This document shows positions 27,071-36,148 of a DNA stretch of 64,000 nt, piece by piece. Source of the stretch: an uncultured Clostridia bacterium. Lineage in GTDB: Bacteria > Bacillota > Clostridia > Oscillospirales > CAG-272. How positions within the stretch are numbered: the stretch's first letter is position 1; every line of letters starts with the position of its first letter. The notes below the pieces were generated by a model. It was not told the origin of the DNA, did no database searches, and saw only the letters and a program-made list of their open reading frames with translations. Where the stretch lies: positions 18,368 to 82,367 of the forward strand of contig CANRFY010000009.1 of the NCBI GenBank assembly GCA_947630015.1, written 5' to 3'. Made by a program: the position numbers and the translations under genes.

Positions 27071-28576
27071 ATGGGAGATATTCTGAAAAATAAGCGCGGC
27101 GCGCGGAGCCGCTTTGCAGCCGCCGTGATGATCGTATTGTCGGCGCTGACGGCGCTTCTGTTCGCGTCCTGCGCATCGTCGGACGGCGTCGACGGCTATA
27201 CGGTGATCTCGCCCGTCGTCAGTCCCGGCGACGCGCTCGATGCGGACGACTTCATCATGGTGTCGGAATTTTCCGACAAACGGTACACGGCCGAGACGGA
27301 GGACGATCTCGACACGAGCGTACCGGGCGTTTTCGAGGCCGTCATAACGGTGTCCGACGGACACGGCGAAAAGCGCGATCACGTATGCGTTTACATGGTC
27401 AGGTCGTATCTGCGCGATTCGGTCAGACTCGAGGCGGGCGAGATGCTGACGGTCGAAAGATTCATCAACACCGATATACCGTCGCACGGCAGATACGAGT
27501 ATGCGTTCGCGGATGAGACGACGGCGGAAACGAGCTTCGCGCTCGGGACGTATCAGATCGGAGTGCTTGTGAACGGCGAGCTTCATATGGCGTCGCTCAT
27601 CGTCGAGGATACGACGCCGCCGCAGGCGTCGCCGGTGACGGTACACATCACGAATCCGAATATTTCGCCGCGTCCGTCCGATTTTGTCGCGGATGTGAGG
27701 GACGCGACGAACGTGACGTTTACATTTAAGGAAGAATACGACTTCAACACTAAGGACGACGTCCCCGTCGTCATCGTTATGACTGACGAGGGCGGAAACG
27801 TCACCGAGATCGAATCGCGCGCGACGTGCGAGGTCGACACGACGCCCCCGCAGATCAGCGGCGTCCACGATATAACTGTCGTCGTCGGCGGAACTGTTTC
27901 GTACAAGGATGGCATAACGGTGACGGACGATTCCGGCGAGACGCCGACGCTCCAGGTCGACAACAGCCGCGTCAATCTTTCCGTCGTCGGAACGTATGAG
28001 ATCACGTACACGGCGAGGGATTCGTCGATGAACGAGACGATCGTGAGGGCGAACGTCATCGTCGTCGAAAAGCCGAAGGTGTCCGAGGAAGAGATGATGC
28101 AGCTCGCGCAGCAGATCTACGACACCGAGATCGAGACGGAGCCGGATATGACGGCGTGGGACATCGCAAAGGCGATCTACGACTGGACGCACAACAATAT
28201 CAAATACGTGAACGAGACTGTCGATAAAAACGATCCCGTCGGCGCTGCGTATGACGGACTGAAATCGCGCAAAGGCGACTGCTTCACATATATGGCGGTG
28301 TCGCGCGTGCTGCTCCAGCTGGCGGACATCGAATGCAGACAGATCGAGAGGCTGAAATACGACGACGAGGCGAACCACTACTGGCTGCTCGTCGATATCG
28401 GCGACGGCTGGTATCACTTTGATTCCTGCCTGCATTTCACCGGCATGGCGTGGGATTCGTTTATGAGAACAGACGCGGAGCTTGAGGCATACTGCAAGGA
28501 GCATGGCATCGAATACTATTACAGATTCGATAAATCCAAGTATCCGGCGCGTGGAACGGAGTCGTACTACGAATGA
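27071..28576 (+). CDS. Transglutaminase-like lipoprotein with Ig/HYR-like domains
   Basis: Lipobox LLFASCASS; DTTPPQISGVHDITVVVGGTVSYKDGITVTDDSG; catalytic RKGDCFTYMAVSRVLL...NHYWLLVDIGDGWYHFDSC. Confidence 0.88.
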   Translation: MGDILKNKRGARSRFAAAVMIVLSALTALLFASCASSDGVDGYTVISPVVSPGDALDADDFIMVSEFSDKRYTAETEDDLDTSVPGVFEAVITVSDGHGEKRDHVCVYMVRSYLRDSVRLEAGEMLTVERFINTDIPSHGRYEYAFADETTAETSFALGTYQIGVLVNGELHMASLIVEDTTPPQASPVTVHITNPNISPRPSDFVADVRDATNVTFTFKEEYDFNTKDDVPVVIVMTDEGGNVTEIESRATCEVDTTPPQISGVHDITVVVGGTVSYKDGITVTDDSGETPTLQVDNSRVNLSVVGTYEITYTARDSSMNETIVRANVIVVEKPKVSEEEMMQLAQQIYDTEIETEPDMTAWDIAKAIYDWTHNNIKYVNETVDKNDPVGAAYDGLKSRKGDCFTYMAVSRVLLQLADIECRQIERLKYDDEANHYWLLVDIGDGWYHFDSCLHFTGMAWDSFMRTDAELEAYCKEHGIEYYYRFDKSKYPARGTESYYE

Positions 28577-30384
28577 TTACTGACGGAGAAAAGCACATAA
28601 TGACGCCGGCGGAGGATCCCGCCGCCGGCGCGTTCGATACGAGCGGACTTGCTCCGCTCCGAAAGAGCGGCGCGGACGGCGCCGATACGGTCGTGCCGTT
28701 CGATACGAGCGGGCTTCCCGAGAAGCGCTCGGACGACACGGAATCGGATCGTGAGATCGTAAAGGACGAGGACGTCGATCTCACGGGCATAACGAACGCA
28801 GGCGACGCGGAGGTGACGGGCGTCGTGTCGTTCGACGAGATAAACAGCGATGGGACGCACCATCACCATCATCATCATCACAGCAGCGGCAAAAGCGCTG
28901 GCGCGGTGCGCGCCGACAAGGCGATAAACGTGATCCTGATCGTCATGATGGCGCTTGCCGCCGTCATGGCGTGCGCGGCCGGATTTGTCGTGTTCGCGCC
29001 GGCGACAGACGACGATTATACTGTCAACAGTCCGGATGTGTATCAGTATGCGACGCTCGACGCGGAAGCCGTCGTAACGGGAACGAACGCGCTGTCGCCC
29101 GTCACGGCGACGATACCGAACGGCGCGCCGACTGACACGCTCGGCGTCCATATGGCGACGGCGCACATCGAGGGCAAGGGAGGATATTCCCGCGACGTCG
29201 TATTTGAGTACACGGTCCGCGCAGTATTCAAAACTGAGCTGACGATCGAGGCTGGCGCGCCCGCGCCGGAGATCGTCGACTTCGCCGTGGACGGCGAAGA
29301 GAACGCTGCGCTCTCGTCAGGCGCGCAGATAATGGGCTTTGTCGATACATACGAGCCTGGGACGTATGCGCTCACGATCAGAACGTGGGAATATGAGCTA
29401 CCCGTCGCCGTCACCGTCGTCGACACGACTCCGCCCGTCGCGATCCCGCGCACGTTCATAATCGAAAACGGCGACGGCGCGCCGGAGGCGGCGTCGTTCG
29501 TCACCGATATCGAGGACGCGACCGAGGTTATTTGCGAGTTCGCGGACGAATATGATTTCACCGAGCCGCGCGTTTTCGACGTCGTCGTCATCTTGACTGA
29601 CGCGGGCGGGAATACGACGGAGTTGACTGCCGTCGCGGACTGCCGCGTCGACACGGAGCCGCCCGTGATCGAGGGACTTGATGATATGTTCGTCACCGTC
29701 GGCGGGTCGGCGTCGTATAAGAGCGGCGTCACGGCGACGGACAATTCGGGCACTGAGATCAGCGTCGAGGTCGACGCCTCCGGCGTCGATTTGAATGCGC
29801 TCGGCGAATATACTGTCACGTATACGGCGGTCGATCCGGCCGGAAACGCCGCAACTGAGGTGAGAAAGCTGTTCGTCGTCGAAAAGCTGCCGCCGTCGAA
29901 GGAGGTCGTAATGGAGCTTGCGAAGAGCGTTTACGACGAGCGGATCGAGACGCGCGACGGTATGACGAAGTGGGAGATCGCAAAGGCGATCTACAATTAC
30001 GCGCATAAGATCACATACGTCGGCACGGGAATCGACAAATCGAGCTGGCTTGCGGCCGCATACGACGGCTTTAAGACGATGCGGGGCGACTGCTTTACGT
30101 ATATGTCGACGGCGAAGGCGCTGTTCGAGGTCGCGGGCATACCGACGATCACCGTCGAGCGCGACAGGCACGAGGGCGAATCGATGCATTTCTGGCTGCT
30201 CGTCGACATCGGCGACGGCTGGTACCACTTCGACGCGACGAGACGGCGCACGCTTCCGTCGTTCGATACGTTCATGCGCACGGACGCGGAGCTTCAATGG
30301 TACTGCGACAATTACGAGGAGCATTACTACAGATTCGATCACGACGCGTATCCCGAGCGCGGCGCCGATTCATACTATGACTGA
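28573..30384 (+). CDS. Transglutaminase-like membrane protein (tandem paralogue) with His8 tract
   Basis: ATGA overlap with upstream gene; DGTHHHHHHHHSSGK then TM VILIVMMALAAVMACAAGFVVF; MRGDCFTYMSTAKALFE...MHFWLLVDIGDGWYHFDAT. Confidence 0.88.
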   Translation: MITDGEKHIMTPAEDPAAGAFDTSGLAPLRKSGADGADTVVPFDTSGLPEKRSDDTESDREIVKDEDVDLTGITNAGDAEVTGVVSFDEINSDGTHHHHHHHHSSGKSAGAVRADKAINVILIVMMALAAVMACAAGFVVFAPATDDDYTVNSPDVYQYATLDAEAVVTGTNALSPVTATIPNGAPTDTLGVHMATAHIEGKGGYSRDVVFEYTVRAVFKTELTIEAGAPAPEIVDFAVDGEENAALSSGAQIMGFVDTYEPGTYALTIRTWEYELPVAVTVVDTTPPVAIPRTFIIENGDGAPEAASFVTDIEDATEVICEFADEYDFTEPRVFDVVVILTDAGGNTTELTAVADCRVDTEPPVIEGLDDMFVTVGGSASYKSGVTATDNSGTEISVEVDASGVDLNALGEYTVTYTAVDPAGNAATEVRKLFVVEKLPPSKEVVMELAKSVYDERIETRDGMTKWEIAKAIYNYAHKITYVGTGIDKSSWLAAAYDGFKTMRGDCFTYMSTAKALFEVAGIPTITVERDRHEGESMHFWLLVDIGDGWYHFDATRRRTLPSFDTFMRTDAELQWYCDNYEEHYYRFDHDAYPERGADSYYD

Positions 30385-30405
30385 TCCCTATGCGGGGGCG
30401 ACAAT

Positions 30406-31941
30406 ATGAAAAACGTACTTGAATATATTGAAAATACGGTCGGCCGTGTTCCGGACAAGACGGCGTATTCGGACGGGGAGGAGAGCATGAGCTTCTCCGA
30501 GGTCTATAACTGTGCGCGCGCTGTGGGATCGTATCTTCTCCATACGGACGCCGGAGGCGCTCCGATCGCTGTTTTGACGGGCAAGCACCCGCACGCGATA
30601 GCGTGCTTTTTCGGGATCGTGTACGCGGGAGGCCAGTATGTGCCGCTCGACGACGAGATGCCGGAGATCAGGATCGGAAAAATACTTGACAACGTATGCC
30701 CGCCTGTGATAATATGCGACAGTAAGACGGCGGCGCGCGCGGAGGCGTTCGCGCGCGATCACGGATGCCGCGCCGTTTTGTGCGGCGATATGTTCGCGCA
30801 TGAAATAGACGCGGACGCGCTTGCGCGCGTCAGACGGCGGCAGATCGACACCGATCCGATTTACATGGTGTTCACGTCGGGATCGACGGGAGTGCCGAAG
30901 GGAGTGGCGGCGTGCCACCGCTCCGTCATCGACTACATCGAGGCGCTGTCCTCGACGCTCGGATTCGGCGAGGATACCGTATTCGGCAATCAGGCGCCGC
31001 TTTACTTCGACGCGTGCTTAAAGGAGCTTTATCCGACCGTAAAATTCGGCGCGACCGCGTATCTTATACCGAAATCGAACTTCATGTTCCCGGTCAGGCT
31101 CGTGGAATTTTTGAACGAGCATAAGATCAACACCGTCTGCTGGGTCGTCTCGGCGCTGACGATGATATCCTCGACGGGGACGTTTGACACGGTGAAGCCC
31201 GAATATCTGAAAACGGTCGCGTTCGGCTCGGAGGTGTTCCCGCCGTCGCAGCTCAAAATATGGCGCGAAGCGCTTCCCGACTGCGAATTCTTCAATCTAT
31301 ACGGCCCGACGGAATGCACCGGCATGAGCTGCTATTATCGCGTCACGGACGAGCTGTCCGACGACGAGCCTGTTCCGATCGGGGAGCCGTTCCCGAACAC
31401 GGACGTGATGCTGCTCGTATGGGGAGAGGACGGGAGCGCGCGCCCCGCCGCCGACGGCGAGGAAGGCGAGCTGTGCATACGCGGCACGCCGCTGACGCTC
31501 GGCTATTACAACAACGCCGAGGAGACGGACCGCGCGTTCGTGCAGAATCCGTTGCAGACGCATTACCGCGAGCTTATATACCGCACCGGCGACATCGCGC
31601 GATATAACGCGCGCGGGCAGCTCGTGTTCGTGTCGCGACGCGATCATCAGATAAAGCACATGGGACACCGCATCGAGCTTGGCGAGATCGAATACACGGC
31701 GGCGGGAGCCGCCGGCGTGACGAACGTCTGCGTCATATACGACGGCGGCGACTCGAAAATAGTGATGTTCTACACCGGCACGGCGAGCAAGCGCGAGCTG
31801 TCGTCGTACCTGCGCGGCAGACTGCCGCGCTACATGATGCCGAACGTCATGATATCGCTCGAACAGATGCCGCTTCTGCCGAACGGCAAGCGCGACAGAC
31901 GTCATCTTTCGGAAATATACAAAAACAGTGAAAACGCATAA
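30406..31941 (+). CDS. Amino-acid adenylating enzyme, DltA-like
   Basis: DPIYMVFTSGSTGVPKGVAACHRSVIDYIEAL, LYGPTECTGMSCYYRV, YRTGDIARYNARGQLVFVSRRDHQIKHMGHRIELGEIE, LPNGKRDRRHL. Confidence 0.9.
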   Translation: MKNVLEYIENTVGRVPDKTAYSDGEESMSFSEVYNCARAVGSYLLHTDAGGAPIAVLTGKHPHAIACFFGIVYAGGQYVPLDDEMPEIRIGKILDNVCPPVIICDSKTAARAEAFARDHGCRAVLCGDMFAHEIDADALARVRRRQIDTDPIYMVFTSGSTGVPKGVAACHRSVIDYIEALSSTLGFGEDTVFGNQAPLYFDACLKELYPTVKFGATAYLIPKSNFMFPVRLVEFLNEHKINTVCWVVSALTMISSTGTFDTVKPEYLKTVAFGSEVFPPSQLKIWREALPDCEFFNLYGPTECTGMSCYYRVTDELSDDEPVPIGEPFPNTDVMLLVWGEDGSARPAADGEEGELCIRGTPLTLGYYNNAEETDRAFVQNPLQTHYRELIYRTGDIARYNARGQLVFVSRRDHQIKHMGHRIELGEIEYTAAGAAGVTNVCVIYDGGDSKIVMFYTGTASKRELSSYLRGRLPRYMMPNVMISLEQMPLLPNGKRDRRHLSEIYKNSENA

Positions 31942-31960
31942 TGGCGCGTAAGGAGAAAAC

Positions 31961-32188
31961 ATGGATACGATTCTTGAAATGTTAGAGGAGCTTCACGAGG
32001 ACGTCGACTTTGAGGAATGCGATTCGCTCGTGACGGACGGAATACTTGATTCGTTCGACATAGTCACGCTGATCGGCGAGATCGCGGACGAATTCGACGT
32101 TCGCATCACGGCCGACAGGATCACGCCGGAAAATTTCAACTCGCTCGAATCTATATGGAGCCTGGTGTCGGAGCTTCTCGACGAATAA
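31961..32188 (+). CDS. Acyl/peptidyl carrier protein, DltC-like
   Basis: 75 aa, phosphopantetheine site context LVTDGILDSFDIVTLIGEI. Confidence 0.92.
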   Translation: MDTILEMLEELHEDVDFEECDSLVTDGILDSFDIVTLIGEIADEFDVRITADRITPENFNSLESIWSLVSELLDE

Positions 32189-32194
32189 GCCCCG

Positions 32195-33775
32195 ATGCTG
32201 TATACGTCAGTTGAATTTCTCGCGTTTGCGCTTATAATCTTCGCGCTCTACTACGCGCTGCCGAAGCGGTGCCAGCCGTATGTGCTTTTGGCGTCGTCGG
32301 CGGTGTTTTTCGCGTCGTACTCGATTTATAATTTCCCGTTCATCATATTCACGATAACGGTGAGCTGGGGCGGCGGACTTATAATCGCCCGCGTGTTCGA
32401 CGCGGGCGAGCGCGCGATTTCGGGACTCGAGCTTTCGCGCGAGGAAAAAAAGGCGGCGCGCGCGCGCGTGCGCAGACGGGCGAAGCTCGTCACGGCCGCG
32501 GCCGTGACGGCCGATTTGTGCGTTTTGGCCGTTCTGAAATACTACAATTTCACGCTGCACAACATAAATTCGATATTCCGGTTCTCGGATAACGAATCCG
32601 ATCTGTTTATAAAGATCGCGCTGCCGCTCGGAATATCGTTTTACACGTTCATGTGCGTCGGCTATGTCGTCGACGTGTACAGACGCAAGTACAAGGCGGA
32701 AAAAAATCCGCTCCGCATCGCGCTGTTCGCGTCGTATTTCCCGCAGCTCGTACAGGGACCGTTCTCGCGCTACGACGAGACGGGCGCGCAGCTGTGGGGT
32801 CCGCACAAATTCGACGGCGACCGCGTTTCATACGCGGTGCTGCGCATTTCGTGGGGATATTTCAAAAAGCTCGTGCTTGCGGACAGGGCGATGATAGCGC
32901 TGACGCCGCTCATCGAATCGCCCGACGTCTATCGCGGCGCATACGCGCTGTTCGCGATCGTGCTGTATTCTCTCCGCATATACGCGGATTTCACCGGCGG
33001 CATCGATATAACGATAGGCATATCGGAGGCGCTCGGCATACGGCTCAAGGAAAATTTCGTCCGCCCGTATTTTTCAAAATCGATCGCGGAATATTGGCGG
33101 CGCTGGCATATCACGCTCGGCGACTGGTTCCGCGAATACCTGTTTTATCCGCTCAGTATAGCGGGTCCCGTCGGAAAGCTGACGAAAAAGCTTAAGCCGC
33201 GCCTCGGCGCGGGCTTCGCAAAGCGGTTCCCCGTATACGTTTCGACCGTGATCGTGTGGTTCGTGACGGGCATATGGCACGGCGCGGCATGGAATTTTAT
33301 CGCATGGGGAATGGCGAACTGCGTCGTCATACTGATCTCGCAGGAGTTGTCGCCGCTTTATGAAAAATTCCACGCGAAAACGGGCATTTCGGAGGGCGGC
33401 GCATGGGGCGCGTTCATGATCGTGCGCACGTATTTTCTGATGGGCGCGATCAGGATGTTCGACTGCTACAAATCGGTCCCGAAGACGTTTTCGGCGGTCG
33501 GATCGATATTCACGACATGGAACCCGAACGTGCTGTTCGACGGTTCGATAATGAAGCTCGGACTCGGCGCCGCCGACTACATACTTCTGATCGCGGGCGC
33601 GGCGGTGATATTCGTCGTCGGCATACTCGGCGAGCGGAAGGAGCTGCGCGACCGGCTCTGCGGCCGATACGTGCTGCGCGCCGCGCTGACGGCAGCGCTG
33701 ATCGTCGCCGTCGTCGTGTTCGGCGCATACGGGATGGGCTACGACGCATCCCAGTTCATATATAATCAGTTCTGA
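32195..33775 (+). CDS. MBOAT family O-acyltransferase, DltB-like
   Basis: VQGPFSRYDETGAQLW, FTGGIDITIGISEALGIRLKENFVRPYFSKSIAEYWRRWHITLGDWFREYLFYPL, FVTGIWHGAAWNFIAWG (catalytic His). Confidence 0.93.
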   Translation: MLYTSVEFLAFALIIFALYYALPKRCQPYVLLASSAVFFASYSIYNFPFIIFTITVSWGGGLIIARVFDAGERAISGLELSREEKKAARARVRRRAKLVTAAAVTADLCVLAVLKYYNFTLHNINSIFRFSDNESDLFIKIALPLGISFYTFMCVGYVVDVYRRKYKAEKNPLRIALFASYFPQLVQGPFSRYDETGAQLWGPHKFDGDRVSYAVLRISWGYFKKLVLADRAMIALTPLIESPDVYRGAYALFAIVLYSLRIYADFTGGIDITIGISEALGIRLKENFVRPYFSKSIAEYWRRWHITLGDWFREYLFYPLSIAGPVGKLTKKLKPRLGAGFAKRFPVYVSTVIVWFVTGIWHGAAWNFIAWGMANCVVILISQELSPLYEKFHAKTGISEGGAWGAFMIVRTYFLMGAIRMFDCYKSVPKTFSAVGSIFTTWNPNVLFDGSIMKLGLGAADYILLIAGAAVIFVVGILGERKELRDRLCGRYVLRAALTAALIVAVVVFGAYGMGYDASQFIYNQF

Positions 33776-33776
33776 T

Positions 33777-34931
33777 ATGGAAGAAAAAGAAATGAAAAAC
33801 GGCGTCCCGCATAAGCGCGCGGGACGCGCCGCGCTGACGGCGGCGGCGATACTTGCGATCGCGCTTGCGGCGATACTGACGCTCGAGCTGCTATCGCGGC
33901 TGTTGATCCCGAAATATATGTCGGGCGCGCTCGACGGCGCTTTCATCGCCGAATACTACGACGAGACGCTGCCGCACGACGTGTTATTCGTCGGCGACTG
34001 CGAGGTGTTCTCGAACATTTCGCCCGTGGCGATGTGGCGGGAATACGGGATCACGTCATACGTTCGGGGATCGGCGCAGCAGCTCGTCTGGCAGTCGTAT
34101 TGGCTGCTCTCTGAGATGCTGGCGCATGAGACGCCGAAGGCGGTCGTATTCAACGTGCTGTCGCTCAAATACAACGAGCCTCAGAAGGAGGCGTACAACA
34201 GGATCACGCTCGACGGTATGAAGCTGTCGAAGTACAAGCTTGCGGCAATCGACGCGTCTATGATGCGCGGCGAGCGCGACGCGGATACGGGAGAGATCGT
34301 GGAGGAATCGATGCTCGATTACATTTTCCCCATCTTCCGCTATCATTCGCGCTGGTCGTCGCTTTCGTTCGAGGATGTGAAATATATGTTCTACCGCGAC
34401 CGCGTGACGCACAGCGGCTACTATATGCGCGTCGACGCAAACGGAATTTCGCCCGACGAGCTGCCCGCGGTGCGGCCGCTCGACGATTATACGTTCGGGT
34501 CGACGGCGATGGAGTATCTCGATAAAATGGTCGAGCTGTGCGAGTCGCACGGTGTCGAGCTTATACTGATGAAAGCACCGTCGCTCGTGCCGCACTGGTA
34601 CGACCAATACGAGGCGCAGATCGACGCATACGCCGAGGCGCACGGACTTAGGTATATAAACGTGCTGGAGGCGGCGGACGAGATCGGCATCGACTACGAG
34701 ACGGATACGTTCGACCGCGGTATGCATATGAATCTGTCCGGCGCGGAGAAGGTGACGCACTATATCGGCGGCATTCTGGCGGAGGAATTCGGTATACCGG
34801 ACAGACGCGGCGAGGCCGATTACGCGTCCGTGTGGTCGGAGAAGGAGAAATTCTACGACGAAATGATCGCGGCGCAGGAAAAGGAGCTTTCGGAACTCGG
34901 GCATCTCGTCCATTTCGGAGCGGTCGGATGA
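33777..34931 (+). CDS. SGNH-fold/DltD-like extracytoplasmic protein
   Basis: N-terminal TM; DVLFVGDCEVFSNISPVAMWREYGITSYVRGSAQQLVWQSYWLL; DTFDRGMHMNLSGAEKVTHYI. Confidence 0.82.
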   Translation: MEEKEMKNGVPHKRAGRAALTAAAILAIALAAILTLELLSRLLIPKYMSGALDGAFIAEYYDETLPHDVLFVGDCEVFSNISPVAMWREYGITSYVRGSAQQLVWQSYWLLSEMLAHETPKAVVFNVLSLKYNEPQKEAYNRITLDGMKLSKYKLAAIDASMMRGERDADTGEIVEESMLDYIFPIFRYHSRWSSLSFEDVKYMFYRDRVTHSGYYMRVDANGISPDELPAVRPLDDYTFGSTAMEYLDKMVELCESHGVELILMKAPSLVPHWYDQYEAQIDAYAEAHGLRYINVLEAADEIGIDYETDTFDRGMHMNLSGAEKVTHYIGGILAEEFGIPDRRGEADYASVWSEKEKFYDEMIAAQEKELSELGHLVHFGAVG

Positions 34932-35075
34932 CGGGGGCGGCAGGCCTTGCCTTGTGAAAAATGCAGCCGCGCCGATATAAGTCGCTGACAGCAATCAGGT
35001 AAGGACTCGGGAGCCGCCTTTCCCCATGAAAGGAGGTTCCCGATCAAAATAAAAAAATCAGGAAGGGATAAAATC

Positions 35076-35618
35076 ATGAAAAGAATTCTTGCACTCATTA
35101 TTTGCGCGCTTACGCTGATCTCGTTTGCCGCCTGCGGCGGCGAGACTGTCGAAACCGACGGCGGCGACGGACAGTCGACGAACGGATCGACTCCCGACAC
35201 CGGCAAAACGCCGTCGGCGACGTCGGCAGTGTTCGTCTACAACGGCGTCACGATCGAGATGAACGCGCTCGCGGACCCCGTGATCGCGTCGCTCGGCGAT
35301 CCCGTATCGACGTATGAATCGCCGTCGTGCGCATTCCAGGGGACCGACGTCAACTACAACTACGGCAGCGTTGAGATCACCGTCTACGAGAACAACGGCG
35401 AACGCAGAATTTATTCGCTGTTCGTCAAGGACGATCTCGTATCGACGCCCGAAGGGCTTTCGATCGGATCGAGCGAAGCCGACGCGTTCGCCGTTTACGG
35501 CGAGGAGTCACGCACCGATGCCGGCAACATCATCTATCACGGCGACGGCGTCGACGTGACTGTGACGTTTACGGACGGAAAGGTCGCCTCGATCGAATAC
35601 GTGGCGACGTTTGACTGA
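35076..35618 (+). CDS. Small lipoprotein, hypothetical
   Basis: MKRILALIICALTLISFAACGGE lipobox; 180 aa. Confidence 0.85.
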   Translation: MKRILALIICALTLISFAACGGETVETDGGDGQSTNGSTPDTGKTPSATSAVFVYNGVTIEMNALADPVIASLGDPVSTYESPSCAFQGTDVNYNYGSVEITVYENNGERRIYSLFVKDDLVSTPEGLSIGSSEADAFAVYGEESRTDAGNIIYHGDGVDVTVTFTDGKVASIEYVATFD

Positions 35619-35630
35619 CGGAGGCGCGGG

Positions 35631-36131
35631 ATGCACAACGAGCTGACGCAGGTCGACATCGACAAGATGAAGGCCGAGATCGAGGAGAGAATAGCGAGAC
35701 GCGCGAAGCTTAAGGAAGCCGTAAAATCGGCGCGCGATCTCGGCGATCTCTCCGAGAACGACGAATACAGATCGGCAAAGCGAGAGATGAATTCCAACAA
35801 CAGCCGCATACGGTATCTGGAGAATATGATCCGCACCGCGGTCGTAATAAAGCCGGATTCGCGCGAGGGCGTCGTCGGCTTGTTCGACGAGGTGACGATC
35901 TATTATCCTGAGGATGAGGAGGAGCGCGTCATCCGCATCGTCACGACGATGAGGAACGACGTATTCAACGACTGCATCTCAAAGGAGTCGCCGGTCGGGA
36001 AAGCGCTGCTCGGCAAGCGCGCGGGGCAGACGGTGACCGTACACGTCAACGACAAGGTATCGTATCCGATAGAGATTCGCTCGATAAAGAAGGGCAGCGA
36101 CGACGAGTCGCTGCCGATAACGAAATACTGA
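35631..36131 (+). CDS. GreA/GreB-family transcription elongation factor
   Basis: N-terminal coiled coil KMKAEIEERIARRAKLKEAVKSARDLGDLSENDEYRSAKREMNSNNSRIRYLENMIRTA; C-terminal VTIYYPEDEEERVIRIV...ESPVGKALLGKRAGQTVTV. Confidence 0.9.
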   Translation: MHNELTQVDIDKMKAEIEERIARRAKLKEAVKSARDLGDLSENDEYRSAKREMNSNNSRIRYLENMIRTAVVIKPDSREGVVGLFDEVTIYYPEDEEERVIRIVTTMRNDVFNDCISKESPVGKALLGKRAGQTVTVHVNDKVSYPIEIRSIKKGSDDESLPITKY

Positions 36132-36148
36132 GACGGGAGGACAACGTC

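Noticed and set aside
26996-28504. 502-aa - strand ORF
   Set aside because: Antisense to the transglutaminase-like lipoprotein; low-information His/Arg/Asp-rich composition.
28858-28890. His8-SSG as vector contamination
   Set aside because: Flanked on both sides by continuous reading frame homologous to the upstream paralogue, with no thrombin site, T7 or polylinker sequence.
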